Below, in pieces: positions 1 through 8,255 of a stretch of 64,000 nt of DNA (positions are counted from its first letter, which is position 1; every line of letters begins with the position of its first letter). The stretch spans positions 2,170,001 to 2,234,000 of the forward strand of contig NZ_FNVQ01000001.1 in NCBI RefSeq assembly GCF_900108065.1, read 5' to 3'. Source of the DNA: Marinobacterium lutimaris. Lineage in GTDB: Bacteria; Pseudomonadota; Gammaproteobacteria; Pseudomonadales; Balneatricaceae. The translations under genes and the position numbers were made by a program. Under the pieces are notes generated by a model. The model saw only the letters and a program-made list of their open reading frames with translations, was not told the origin of the DNA and made no database searches.

Positions 1-156
1 AATAAAACGTGTCTCATTATAGAATGCTCTCTCTAGTTTTATATTTCTTCGATAATCTAGAAAAGCTGAAGTTATAAATCCGAAGAATGCACCAAGAAAT
101 GCGCCGATCAATGCCCCCATGATTGACCAAAAACCTTCTCCTATAAAATGCTCCAT
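1..156 (-). CDS. Small membrane protein, 3' end cut by window edge
   Basis: An open frame runs from an ATG at 154-156 to the window edge (52 codons, no stop). A good Shine-Dalgarno (GGAG, 5 nt spacing) precedes the ATG. Residues about 11-34 form one hydrophobic segment rich in Gly and Ala with small-residue spacing (MGALIGAFLGAFFGF), followed by a basic stretch (DYRRNIK), so a membrane helix with a cytoplasmic positive flank is likely. It starts 29 nt after the stop of the Phd/YefM-type antitoxin gene on the same strand, so the two are probably co-transcribed. It does not resemble Doc, RelE or YoeB toxins in the part visible. I do not recognise the family. Confidence 0.5.
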   Translation of the reverse strand, partial: MEHFIGEGFWSIMGALIGAFLGAFFGFITSAFLDYRRNIKLERAFYNETRFI

Positions 157-185
157 GCATACTCCAAAAATATTCAGTTTTGGCA

Positions 186-452
186 TCATTTAGAATAATT
201 CAGCCACTTACTCATCTTCGTCATCGCCTCAGTTTGAGCAAGCAGCTTTCCTTCAGCTACTGCTCGCTCTCCTCCTAAGATCCCCTCAAGTGATTCGACT
301 CGGCGCTGCATAAGCTCATAGTCCTGCACATCAACGAGATAGGCCAGCGGCTGACCATGCTCAGTAATCTGCACAGGCTCTTTGGAAGAACTCAGGTCAG
401 CTAGCATTTGGGATGTATCGTTCTTGAGGCTGGTAAGCGACTCAACTTTCAT
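186..452 (-). CDS. Type II antitoxin, Phd/YefM family
   Basis: This 88-residue protein has the Phd/YefM layout: an N-terminal DNA-binding part (MKVESLTSLKNDTSQML) with the typical ITEHGQPLAYLV strand-helix core at about residues 29-40, then a helical C-terminus that would wrap the toxin. I start it at the ATG at 450-452 because AGGA lies just upstream and family alignment begins there; an upstream in-frame ATG would add 52 unrelated residues. Antitoxins of this family repress their own promoter and neutralise an RNase or Doc-type toxin. The usual toxin gene is not seen next to it: the downstream gene encodes a small membrane protein. It may be an orphan antitoxin or have an unusual partner. 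Confidence 0.8.
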   Translation of the reverse strand: MKVESLTSLKNDTSQMLADLSSSKEPVQITEHGQPLAYLVDVQDYELMQRRVESLEGILGGERAVAEGKLLAQTEAMTKMSKWLNYSK

Positions 453-656
453 AGGCGTCCTGCTGATCAAATAAACATCAATACAACAGTAGCACTCTAC
501 GAGAACCGTGGACACGAAATGAGCAGTGAATGACCGCGCCAAGGAGTATTGAGAAAGCACGGGGACAAAAAAGTTACGCACAAACCAACTAACCGCAGCC
601 GTATTCATCCCCCTTCAGTGCACAGCCGATCAAACTGTCGGGGCGGCTTGGGGTTA

Positions 657-750
657 TTAGGGGCCCATTTTTCATCAATGTAAGCGCACAAGGCCCCTAA
701 TTCGCCAGCAAGGCGAAACCTGACTCAGCTAAAGCAGCTGAAATATCAGG
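657..750. repeat. Cluster of three inverted repeats between the antitoxin gene and nirD
   Basis: Three dyads lie back to back: TTAGGGGCC (657-665) with GGCCCCTAA (692-700); TTCGCC (701-706) with GGCGAA (712-717); and CCTGA (719-723) with TCAGG (746-750), the last enclosing TCAGCT/AGCTGA (725-730 and 736-741). Together they could fold into a compact multi-stem RNA or act as the transcription end of the nirBD operon, though none is followed by a clear T-run. No known element matched by eye. Confidence 0.45.
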
Positions 751-793
751 TCACAACTGAAGAAAGGATCGATTCAAAGCGGAGTCAGCGGGA

Positions 794-1195
794 TCAAGCA
801 CTCTCCCGCAATACCCCCTGGTTAACCGACTGCGGATCCACCAGCAATTGATCCCCCTCCAGCCAGGTATTCCAGGTATCCAGCACCACCTCCGGATTAT
901 CCAGGCAGCGTCCGGTCTCCAGGCAGTAGCGCTCCTTGTACAGCGGCGAAGCCAGGAACAGGCCGCCTTCACTGCTGCCGACCAGCCCGCGGGAGAGCAC
1001 GTTGGCCTGCCCTACCGGATCGAAGTTATCGATGGCGTAGACCCGAGCCCTGGCCGGGAAGTAGAACAGGGCGACCTGACGGCCGTTGATCAGGGCACAG
1101 ACGCCGGATTCGGCGACCAGGTCATCAACAGTGCAGACCGGGATGCCCTTTGTTTCTAAAGCTTTCATTTCTACAGAATGGCTTTCTACAGACAT
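794..1195 (-). CDS. nirD: Nitrite reductase (NADH) small subunit NirD
   Basis: NirD is the Rieske-fold small subunit of the cytoplasmic siroheme nitrite reductase that reduces nitrite to ammonium with NADH. The 133-residue protein has the fold signatures (VCTVDDLVAESGVCALI, FDPVGQANVLSRG, SPLYKERYCLETG), but the CxH pairs that bind a 2Fe-2S cluster in true Rieske proteins are absent, as is usual for NirD. It begins 16 nt after nirB and has a strong GGAGGAG ribosome site. It is translated with NirB from the sigma-54 promoter upstream of nirB. No nasA nitrate reductase follows, so the operon visible here handles nitrite only. Confidence 0.95.
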   Translation of the reverse strand: MSVESHSVEMKALETKGIPVCTVDDLVAESGVCALINGRQVALFYFPARARVYAIDNFDPVGQANVLSRGLVGSSEGGLFLASPLYKERYCLETGRCLDNPEVVLDTWNTWLEGDQLLVDPQSVNQGVLRESA

Positions 1196-1211
1196 GATTC
1201 TCTCCTCCGGC

Positions 1212-3755
1212 TTAGGCCATCACGATGGGCTGGGCTTCGATCTCTTTCTCTTCAGGTCGGGCGGGACGGATCTGGCCACGCTCCTGCACGAACACCACGT
1301 TGCTGTCTGACTTGTCGCTATTGACGAACTGGCGGAAGCGTTTGAGCGCCTGCTCGTCGTTGACGGTTTTCTTCCACTCGCACTCGTAGGTTTCCACTAC
1401 GTGCTGCATCTGAGATTCCAGCTCGTCACCCAGAGCGAGGCTGTCGTTGATCACCACGTCGCGCAGGTAATCCAGCCCGCCCTCCAGGTTGTCCATCCAG
1501 ACGGAGGTACGCTGTAGGCGGTCCGCCGTGCGGATGTAGAACATCAGCACCCGGTCGATGTATTTGATCAGGGTCTCTTTATCCAGGTCGGTAGCGAACA
1601 GGTCCGCGTGGCGCGGCTTCATGCCGCCGTTACCGCAGACGTAAAGGTTCCAACCGTTTTCGGTGGCGATCACGCCGATATCCTTGGACTGGGCTTCGGC
1701 GCACTCACGGGTGCAGCCGGAGACGGCGAATTTGATCTTGTGCGGCGCGCGCAGGCCCTTGTAGCGGTTCTCGATCTCGATGGCGAGGCCGACGCTGTCG
1801 TCGACACCAAAGCGGCACCAGGTGCTGCCGACACAGGATTTCACGGTACGCACCGATTTGCCGTAGGCATGGCCGGTCTCGAAGCCAGCATCGATCAGGC
1901 GGCCCCAGATCTCCGGCAACTGCTCAAGGCGTGCACCAAAGAGGTCGACGCGCTGGCCGCCGGTGATCTTGGTGTAGAGGTTGTAATCCCGCGCCACCTC
2001 GCCGAGCACGATCAGCTTATCGGGCGTAATCTCACCACCGGCGATACGGGGTACGATGGAATAGGTGCCGTCCTTCTGCATGTTGGCGAGGAAGGTGTCG
2101 TTGGTGTCCTGCAGGATCACGTGCCGTGGATCGAGCACATAGTTGTTCCAGCATGACGCCAGGATAGAACCCACCGCCGGCTTGCAGATATGGCAGCCCT
2201 TACCACCCTTACCGTGCTTGGCCATCAGCTCATCGAAGCTGTGAATGCCCTCGACGCGAATCAGGTTGTAGAGGTCCTGGCGGGTGAACGCGAAGTGCTC
2301 GCACAGATCGTGGCTGACTTCGACTCCCAGGGCTTCAAGCTCGTGGTTCACCAGGCTGGTCAGCAACGGGACGCATCCGCCGCAACCGGTGCCGGCCTTG
2401 GTAGCGCCTTTAACATCGCCCAGTGAGCAGCAACCGCCGGCCACCGCGCCCTGCACGTCGCCCTTGCTGACATCGTGGCAGGAGCAGATCTGCGCAGTTT
2501 CCGGCAAAGCCGCCACGCCAAGCCCGGCGGAGGCGGCGCCATCAACGCTCGGCAGAATCATCGATTCAGGGTTGGCCGGCAGGTCGATCTCGTTAAGCAT
2601 GTACTGCAGCAGGGTGCCGTAGCTTTCCGCATCGCCCACCAGGATGGCGCCCAGCAGTTTCTTGTTATCGCTGCTGACCACCAGTTTCTTGTAGGTACCT
2701 TCAGCTTCATTAAGCCAAGTGAAGTTCTTGGCGCCCGGTGTACGGCCCTGGGCATCGCCGATGGAGCAGACATCGACACCCATGAGTTTCAGCTTGGTGC
2801 TCATATCGGCGCCGGCGAACTCCGCTTCGCCGCCGTTAAGCTGCGCCACGGTGACCTTGGCCATGGCGTAACCCGGCGCGACCAGGCCGAAGATCTTGCC
2901 ATCCCAGAGGGCACATTCGCCGATGGCGTAGATGTTTTCGTCGGAGGTCTGGCACTGGTTGTTAATGACGATACCGCCACGCTCGCCCACCGCCAAGCCA
3001 GATTCTCGCGCCAGCTGATCGCGGGGGCGGATACCGGCGGAGAACAGGATCAGGTCGGTCTCCAGCACTTCACCGTCCGCAAACTCCATGCGATGCACAT
3101 GATGCTCGCCATCGACGATCTGCTGGGTGTTCTTGCCGGTATGCACCTGCACGCCCAGCGCTTCGATCTTGGAGCGCAGCAGACCGCCGCCCATTTCATC
3201 GAGCTGTACCGCCATCAGACGCGGAGCAAACTCGACCACGTGGGTTTCCAGCCCCAGATCACGCAGCGCCTTGGCCGCTTCCAGGCCCAGCAAACCGCCA
3301 CCTACGACGACTCCGACCTTGCCCTGCGCCGCGCTGGCCTTGATCGCTTCCAGGTCTTCGATGGTGCGATATACCAGGCAGTGGTCGCGGTCATGACCCG
3401 GCACCGGCGGTACGAACGGGTATGAACCGGTGGCCATCACCAGCTTGTCGTAGCTCAGCGTGGTGCCCTTGTCGGAAACAACCAGGCGGTCGTTCTTGCT
3501 GATCTCCACCACGCGCTCGTTGAGCAGCACGTTCAGACCCCATGCGCGGTACTGATCGATCTTGCCCATGGCGAGATCTTCGGCGGTCGCGCCCGTGAAG
3601 TATGAGCTGAGGTAGACACGGTCATAGGCCAGACGCGGCTCCTCACAGAACACGGTCACCTCGAACTCATTCAGACGACCGGAATCTGCCAGGCTCTGAA
3701 GAAACTGGTGACCCACCATACCGTTACCGACGACGACCAGGGCGGATTTGCTCAT
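1212..3755 (-). CDS. nirB: Nitrite reductase (NADH) large subunit NirB
   Basis: NirB carries the FAD, iron-sulfur and siroheme centres for six-electron reduction of nitrite to ammonium in the cytoplasm. Visible domains of the 847-residue protein: a pyridine-nucleotide-disulfide oxidoreductase module (about 4-310; GNGMVG and GVVVGGGLLGLEAA nucleotide motifs), a BFD-type 2Fe-2S module (Cys424, Cys426, Cys458, Cys461), a ferredoxin-like half domain, and the siroheme/4Fe-4S module with Cys641, Cys647, Cys681 and Cys685 (CVGSTWC and CTREC). All key cysteines are present. I start at the ATG at 3753-3755, which has AGGAGC upstream; a longer frame exists but would run into the leader terminator hairpin. 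The gene is controlled by sigma-54, apparently NtrC, and a leader attenuator. Confidence 0.95.
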   Translation of the reverse strand: MSKSALVVVGNGMVGHQFLQSLADSGRLNEFEVTVFCEEPRLAYDRVYLSSYFTGATAEDLAMGKIDQYRAWGLNVLLNERVVEISKNDRLVVSDKGTTLSYDKLVMATGSYPFVPPVPGHDRDHCLVYRTIEDLEAIKASAAQGKVGVVVGGGLLGLEAAKALRDLGLETHVVEFAPRLMAVQLDEMGGGLLRSKIEALGVQVHTGKNTQQIVDGEHHVHRMEFADGEVLETDLILFSAGIRPRDQLARESGLAVGERGGIVINNQCQTSDENIYAIGECALWDGKIFGLVAPGYAMAKVTVAQLNGGEAEFAGADMSTKLKLMGVDVCSIGDAQGRTPGAKNFTWLNEAEGTYKKLVVSSDNKKLLGAILVGDAESYGTLLQYMLNEIDLPANPESMILPSVDGAASAGLGVAALPETAQICSCHDVSKGDVQGAVAGGCCSLGDVKGATKAGTGCGGCVPLLTSLVNHELEALGVEVSHDLCEHFAFTRQDLYNLIRVEGIHSFDELMAKHGKGGKGCHICKPAVGSILASCWNNYVLDPRHVILQDTNDTFLANMQKDGTYSIVPRIAGGEITPDKLIVLGEVARDYNLYTKITGGQRVDLFGARLEQLPEIWGRLIDAGFETGHAYGKSVRTVKSCVGSTWCRFGVDDSVGLAIEIENRYKGLRAPHKIKFAVSGCTRECAEAQSKDIGVIATENGWNLYVCGNGGMKPRHADLFATDLDKETLIKYIDRVLMFYIRTADRLQRTSVWMDNLEGGLDYLRDVVINDSLALGDELESQMQHVVETYECEWKKTVNDEQALKRFRQFVNSDKSDSNVVFVQERGQIRPARPEEKEIEAQPIVMA

Positions 3756-3817
3756 TGTGCTGCTCCTGCTTATCTGTTTTGGGCCTGCCTGCTGCGCTTT
3801 TGCAAACCCCAGAAACG

Positions 3818-3874
3818 AAAAAAGGCGCTCACCGATCAGCACCCTGAAAAGGAAGCTGATCGATGAACGCCTTT
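3818..3874 (-). terminator. Leader terminator (attenuator) upstream of nirB
   Basis: In the nirB leader, 3874-3855 and 3840-3821 (read on the minus strand) form a 20-bp stem with only two G-U pairs, a 14-nt loop and a run of six T at 3823-3818. This is a textbook intrinsic terminator placed after the sigma-54 promoter and 60 nt before the nirB ATG, so nirBD expression must need antitermination. A smaller stem (CCGGG/CCCGG, 3907-3893) precedes it. In several proteobacteria nitrite/nitrate assimilation leaders are opened by an ANTAR protein (NasT or NasR); that this happens here is inference, since the required hexaloop pair was not clearly seen. Confidence 0.78.
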
Positions 3875-3924
3875 GTTCATCAAATATGTTGTCCGGGATA
3901 TGCCCGGCTGTTGGAATCTTTAAA

Positions 3925-3940
3925 GCAGAAGCCGTGCCAA
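3925..3940 (-). promoter_or_regulatory. Sigma-54 (-24/-12) promoter of nirBD
   Basis: On the minus strand the sequence TTGGCACGGCTTCTGC has the invariant GG and GC dinucleotides separated by exactly 10 nt, matching the RpoN consensus TGGCAC-N5-TTGC at all but one strongly conserved position. The predicted start lies near 3913, giving a leader of about 155 nt that contains the attenuator. NtrC-like sites are found about 90-125 nt upstream. Confidence 0.75.
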
Positions 3941-4004
3941 CAGCGCACTTCTTTTAGATAACAGATAGTTAGTGATTAAGAACAACCGAACGCCCTATTA
4001 AAAT

Positions 4005-4040
4005 CGCACCAGTTTGGTGAAGAGGCACCAAAATAATGCT
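4005..4040. promoter_or_regulatory. Tandem NtrC-type enhancer sites for nirBD
   Basis: CGCACCA-GTT-TGGTGAA (4005-4021) is a near-perfect dyad matching the NtrC consensus TGCACCA-N3-TGGTGCA. A second, weaker copy, GGCACCA-AAA-TAATGCT (4024-4040), follows immediately. Two adjacent sites upstream of a sigma-54 promoter are the usual arrangement of an NtrC enhancer, pointing to induction under nitrogen limitation. The rest of the 3756-4126 gap also contains a perfect 14-bp palindrome (4083-4096) of unknown meaning. Confidence 0.65.
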
Positions 4041-4126
4041 CTTTTTGTGTATGTGGGGGCGCACCACTGACCTGGTTGTACTGCAGTCGCGACTGCCGGA
4101 GCAGATCGAAAAAGACGGCCTAAGGG

Positions 4127-4930
4127 CTAGAACCGGCTCCAGTCGATCTCGCCAAGACCATGCGCGATAAACCAGGGGTTCAACAGCTCCGCGGTGTCGG
4201 CATAGCCAAGCGGCGAACCATCGAAGCGGATCACCGCCCCACCCGCCTCGTTCAATACAGCGTGAGCGGCGGCGGTATCCCACAGGGATGTTGGGCCCAG
4301 GCGCGGATAGATATCGGCCGTGCCTTCGGCGATGCGACAGAACTTCAGCGAGCTGCCCACGGATTCCAGCCTGACCTCATCATGCTTTTCCAGCTTGTCG
4401 ATCCAGGCCTGCATATCGGGGCTGGGATGAGAACGGCTGCGCAGCAGATGCCAGGGCTGGCCCGGCTGGTGCTCACGCACCTGCAGCGGTTTCTCGCCCT
4501 CGGCGTCGATTCTCACAGCGCCTATACCTCGCGCCGCCATCCAGAGCACTTCATTCACCGGCGCATAGACCACGCCGAGCACCGGCTCACCGTTTTCGAT
4601 CAGGGCGATATTGACGCTGAAGTCGCCGTTGCGCTTGATAAACTCCTTGGTGCCATCCAAAGGATCCACCAGCCAGTAACGGCCCTGATCGTCAGCGCCA
4701 CTAAAACCTTCTATATCCTCTTCAGAGAGGATCGGCAGTTTTGGTGTCAGCGCGACAAGCCCCGCCGCGATGATCCGGTGCGCCGCCTGATCTGCCTCGG
4801 TCAACGGTGACTCGTCCGCCTTGAAGTTGACCTCGAAGTCGCGGGCGTACACCTGCATGATCGCTGCACCAGCATCCCTCGCAAGCTGAGCCACATCATC
4901 GAGCAGCGCTCTGTTAATCCAGTCGGTCAT
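4127..4930 (-). CDS. cysQ: 3'(2'),5'-bisphosphate nucleotidase CysQ
   Basis: CysQ removes the 3'-phosphate of adenosine 3',5'-bisphosphate (PAP), the by-product of sulfate assimilation. The 267-residue protein is a Mg-dependent, Li-sensitive phosphatase of the inositol monophosphatase superfamily: metal ligands are seen in PILSEED (Glu70, Glu71), in DPLDGTKEF (89-97) and in WDTAAAHAVL near residue 220. Length is normal for the family. It is encoded 24 nt downstream of the bestrophin gene on the same strand and may be co-transcribed. No terminator is evident between cysQ and the nirB control region. Confidence 0.92.
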   Translation of the reverse strand: MTDWINRALLDDVAQLARDAGAAIMQVYARDFEVNFKADESPLTEADQAAHRIIAAGLVALTPKLPILSEEDIEGFSGADDQGRYWLVDPLDGTKEFIKRNGDFSVNIALIENGEPVLGVVYAPVNEVLWMAARGIGAVRIDAEGEKPLQVREHQPGQPWHLLRSRSHPSPDMQAWIDKLEKHDEVRLESVGSSLKFCRIAEGTADIYPRLGPTSLWDTAAAHAVLNEAGGAVIRFDGSPLGYADTAELLNPWFIAHGLGEIDWSRF

Positions 4931-4954
4931 GCTGTCTGTCCTTATAGGCTCAGG

Positions 4955-5869
4955 TTAACTTAAGCGGAAGTTCTTACTGGCATGGGGCTCTGGCAGGGTC
5001 GGTGTACCCAGCGCCTGCAGGCATTCGCGCTCAAAGGTGCGGGTCATCGAATCCAGCGCCAGCCCGTTGTCGGTCTGCCCGAAGGGGTTCTCCAGCTCCT
5101 GGCTCAACTCATCCAGGCCGAAAAAAGCATAGGCGACGATAGCTGTCAGCAGAGGCGTCAGGATGCCGCTGCTGGCCACCAGGCCAAACGGCAGCAGCAG
5201 GCAGTAGATGTAGCAGATCCGGTGCACCAGCAGCATATAGGCGAAAGGCAGCGGTGTGTTGCCCAGGCGTTCACAGCCAGCGACCACTTCACTGAGCGAC
5301 ACCAGCCGCTGCTCGAAGTTACGCACGGTGACCGGGTCCAGGCCGCCGCTTTTCACCTCGGTCGCCAGCTGCTCGCCGAGCAGACCAAGAATAGCCTCGG
5401 GTCGGTTCACCGATGCCTCTATCTGAGCCAGCTCAGCAAAACTCAACCAGTTGGCAAGCCCTGGCATCGGATCGGTACCGCGCAGCTGATCACGCAGGCA
5501 CTGGGTAAATCCGATCAGACGCCGCACCATGCGCTGGTGACGCTCGCTGTCCTGGCCGCGGTAGCTCAGGCTCAGACGCAGCAGGCTGCGCCCCTCCACC
5601 AGCAGCTGGCCCCAAAGCTTGCGACCTTCCCACCAGCGCTCGTAGCAGGCGTTATTACGAAAACCCAGATAGAGCGACAGCGCCACACCGATAAAGCCGA
5701 ACGAGGTGGTGGTCAGCTCCGGGAAAAAGTCGGGGAAATGGTCATGCAGCACCACCGTCAGCGCCGCCAGCAGCGACACCAGGATAATCTGGGGCATCAC
5801 CCTGGGTGCGATGGAGCCCTGAAAAACAAAAAACAGTGCCAGAAATCCCGGCTTTTCACGCACAATCAC
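4955..5869 (-). CDS. Bestrophin family membrane channel (UPF0187)
   Basis: The 304-residue protein matches bacterial bestrophins, pentameric ion channels of the inner membrane. Seen are an N-terminal hydrophobic pair (LALFFVFQGSIAPRVMPQII and LVSLLAALTVVLHD), the family stretch GVALSLYLGFRNNACYERWW, two further hydrophobic segments at about 215-255, and the hallmark ELENPFGQTDNGL near residue 260. Characterised bacterial homologues conduct cations or anions, so ion selectivity cannot be assigned. cysQ follows closely, but no functional link is known. Confidence 0.88.
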   Translation of the reverse strand: MIVREKPGFLALFFVFQGSIAPRVMPQIILVSLLAALTVVLHDHFPDFFPELTTTSFGFIGVALSLYLGFRNNACYERWWEGRKLWGQLLVEGRSLLRLSLSYRGQDSERHQRMVRRLIGFTQCLRDQLRGTDPMPGLANWLSFAELAQIEASVNRPEAILGLLGEQLATEVKSGGLDPVTVRNFEQRLVSLSEVVAGCERLGNTPLPFAYMLLVHRICYIYCLLLPFGLVASSGILTPLLTAIVAYAFFGLDELSQELENPFGQTDNGLALDSMTRTFERECLQALGTPTLPEPHASKNFRLS

Positions 5870-6104
5870 GGTCGATAAATCCCAGTAAAACAGTTCGTTG
5901 CAGCATACCCCAGCAATCCTCTTTTCTGTAGGCCGAGTATTGCTACCGGGTTTTGCACCGTCCCGAACGGGTCATTTTCCCACCAAAAGTAGTAGCCGAT
6001 TTACTTCCTTTGACCCTTAGCCACACCGATGTTGATCTGCCACGCTTTCCCGATTAGCGAATCAGATATGTAAGCCGGATAACAACAATAATAGAGGGAC
6101 GAAG

Positions 6105-8255
6105 ATGCAAAGCTGGCGGATGCAAAGCTGGGTGATGCCAAGCTGGGTGCCTCGCATATGCCTGGCCATGCTGCTCTGGCTGCCACTGCTGGGAAGCCAG
6201 GCCCGTGCCGATGCTCTTCAAACGCAGGCGCTGGAAAACAACCTGCCACCACTGATTCAGGAGCTTTTTCCCGAGGCCACGGAAATCGGTGAAAAGCAGA
6301 CCAGCCCCAAGGTATGGCCGGTTTACCAGGTAACCGAACTGATCGGCTACGCCTTTCTATCCGGCGATTACATCGAACTACCCGGCTTTTCCGGTGCGCC
6401 CTATCAGCTGCTGATCGGCATCGACCGTGACGGGATCTATCGCGGCGTTAAGGTACTTGAGCATCACGAACCGATCTTCCTACATGGCCTCGGCCCAGAG
6501 CCGATGCACCGCTTTACCGAGCAGTATCAGGGCCTGGATCTGCGCCAGCCGATCAAGATCACCAGCGCCTCGGTGCGTAGCAAAGGCGCCGGCAGCAATG
6601 TCTATATCGACGGCATCACCAAGGCCACGGCCTCGGCCATAGTGCTGAATGAAACCGTTATGATCTCCGCCATTCAGGCCGCCCAGGGCACAGGGCTGAT
6701 TCCGCATCGCAACCCGCCCGCCAGGGTTCGCACCGAGCTGCAGGAAGATACCGACTGGCAAAGCCTGTTGGCCAACCAGATGGCGGGCCAGATCCGCTTG
6801 AGCGATGCGGAGGTCAAAAAGGCTTTCGGTTCCTCTGACTCTTCCATCTCAGGCAATGATGACGGCGAGAGCAACTTCGCCAACCTCTACTTTGTTTATC
6901 TGAATACACCGACTACCGGGCGCTACCTGCTGGGCGATGCCCATTATGAGCGGCTGATGCAGGAGAAACTGGAACCGGGCGATCACGCCATTGCGGTCAT
7001 CAACCGCGGGCCCTACTCGATCATGGGCGAGGAGTTCGTGCGCGGCACCGCGCCGGACCGCCTGGCACTGGAGCAGAACGGTATTCAGATCGAACTGCGG
7101 GATATGGACTTCTATAACTTCGTCGACCCTCAGTTGCCCGCTGACCTGCCGCAGTTTGAAGAGATGCGCCTGTTCAGCATACATAGCGGAGCCGGCTTCG
7201 ATCCGGCCTCCCCCTGGGTATTGAGGCTGGTGGTCAGCCAGCAGCAGGGTTATCTGCGCCCCGATGAGGTTCGCAGCTTCAGCAGCCGTTATCAGATGCC
7301 GGAACGCTTCTTCGAAACTGTTGAAGTTCAAGCCACCGAAACACGGCCGCTATGGATGCAGATCTGGCAGCAGCGCGCCGGTCTGATTGCAGGCCTGCTG
7401 GCCGGTTTGACGCTACTGACCGCGATTATTCTCTGGCACCGCAAGGTCACCGGGAACGCCCGTCTGTTCCGCGTTATTCGCTGGGGATACCTGCTCTACA
7501 CGCTGATCTTTATCGGTTACATCACCCAGGGTCAGCTCTCGATCACTAACGTCTTCACCATTTTGCAGGTGGTTACCGGCTCAGCCGACAGTTCGATTCT
7601 GTTGATCGACCCGGTGATCTTTATCCTCTGGTGCTACGTAATTTTGACGCTGGTGCTCTGGGGGCGCGGATATTTCTGCGGCTGGCTCTGTCCCTTCGGT
7701 GTACTCCAGGAGATGGCCGCCGCCCTCGCCACAAAACTGAAGATCAAACAGAAGAAGATCCCCTGGTCCGTGCACCAGAAACTCTGGGGGCTGAAATACC
7801 TGATTCTGGCCGGGCTGGTGGGCGTCAGCTTCTACTCACTGAGCGCCGCCGAACGCGGCGCCGAGATCGAGCCGTTCAAGACGGCTATCACCCTGGGTTT
7901 TGTGCGCGAGTGGCCCTTTGTGATCTACGCGATTGTGCTGCTGGTTGCCGGCCTGTTCGTACATAAATTCTTCTGCCGCTACCTCTGCCCACTGGGCGCC
8001 TTCTTCGCCGTGATGGGTCACTTCCACCTGTTGCGTTGGCTGCCAAGACGCAGCGAGTGCGGCAGCCCCTGCCAGCTCTGCAGCCACCGCTGCGGTATCC
8101 GCGCCATCGAGCCTTCGGGCAAGATCAACTACCGAGAATGTATCCAGTGTTATGACTGCGAGGTGATCTACCGGGATGACCATCAATGCGTGCCGCTGAT
8201 CAACGAACGCCGCGGCAGAAAGCGACCATCCGGCGTAATCGCGAAAGCTTCCTGA
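6105..8255 (+). CDS. NosR/NirI-family membrane flavo/iron-sulfur protein
   Basis: The 716-residue protein has the NosR layout: signal peptide (about 1-35), periplasmic FMN-binding domain with the SKGAGSNVYIDGITKATAS segment around 165-183, then several membrane helices (about 428-650), two CxxxCP motifs (CGWLCPFG and CRYLCPLG) and a C-terminal ferredoxin-like cysteine cluster (CGSPCQLC, CGIRAIEP, CIQCYDC). NosR feeds electrons to and is needed for expression of nitrous oxide reductase. However, no nosZ, nosD or nosL is present in this window, so this may be an orphan or a NosR-like redox relay for another periplasmic acceptor. The start has AGAGGGA upstream; the first 45 nt are three near-identical 15-nt units, each beginning with ATG, so alternative starts at 6120 and 6135 are possible. 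Confidence 0.85.
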   Translation: MQSWRMQSWVMPSWVPRICLAMLLWLPLLGSQARADALQTQALENNLPPLIQELFPEATEIGEKQTSPKVWPVYQVTELIGYAFLSGDYIELPGFSGAPYQLLIGIDRDGIYRGVKVLEHHEPIFLHGLGPEPMHRFTEQYQGLDLRQPIKITSASVRSKGAGSNVYIDGITKATASAIVLNETVMISAIQAAQGTGLIPHRNPPARVRTELQEDTDWQSLLANQMAGQIRLSDAEVKKAFGSSDSSISGNDDGESNFANLYFVYLNTPTTGRYLLGDAHYERLMQEKLEPGDHAIAVINRGPYSIMGEEFVRGTAPDRLALEQNGIQIELRDMDFYNFVDPQLPADLPQFEEMRLFSIHSGAGFDPASPWVLRLVVSQQQGYLRPDEVRSFSSRYQMPERFFETVEVQATETRPLWMQIWQQRAGLIAGLLAGLTLLTAIILWHRKVTGNARLFRVIRWGYLLYTLIFIGYITQGQLSITNVFTILQVVTGSADSSILLIDPVIFILWCYVILTLVLWGRGYFCGWLCPFGVLQEMAAALATKLKIKQKKIPWSVHQKLWGLKYLILAGLVGVSFYSLSAAERGAEIEPFKTAITLGFVREWPFVIYAIVLLVAGLFVHKFFCRYLCPLGAFFAVMGHFHLLRWLPRRSECGSPCQLCSHRCGIRAIEPSGKINYRECIQCYDCEVIYRDDHQCVPLINERRGRKRPSGVIAKAS

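Noticed and set aside
657-700. Integron attC site (inverted repeat next to a toxin-antitoxin type gene)
   Set aside because: The RYYYAAC/GTTRRRY core boxes are not present at the ends and no second attC-like copy is seen.
4083-4096. Perfect 14-bp palindrome GCAGTCGCGACTGC as an operator
   Set aside because: It does not match NtrC or another known site, and its position relative to the promoter is not informative; left as a note.
6000-6100. FNR/Dnr site upstream of the NosR-like gene
   Set aside because: Only a TTGAT half-site (near 6033) is present; the ATCAA partner at the right spacing is missing.
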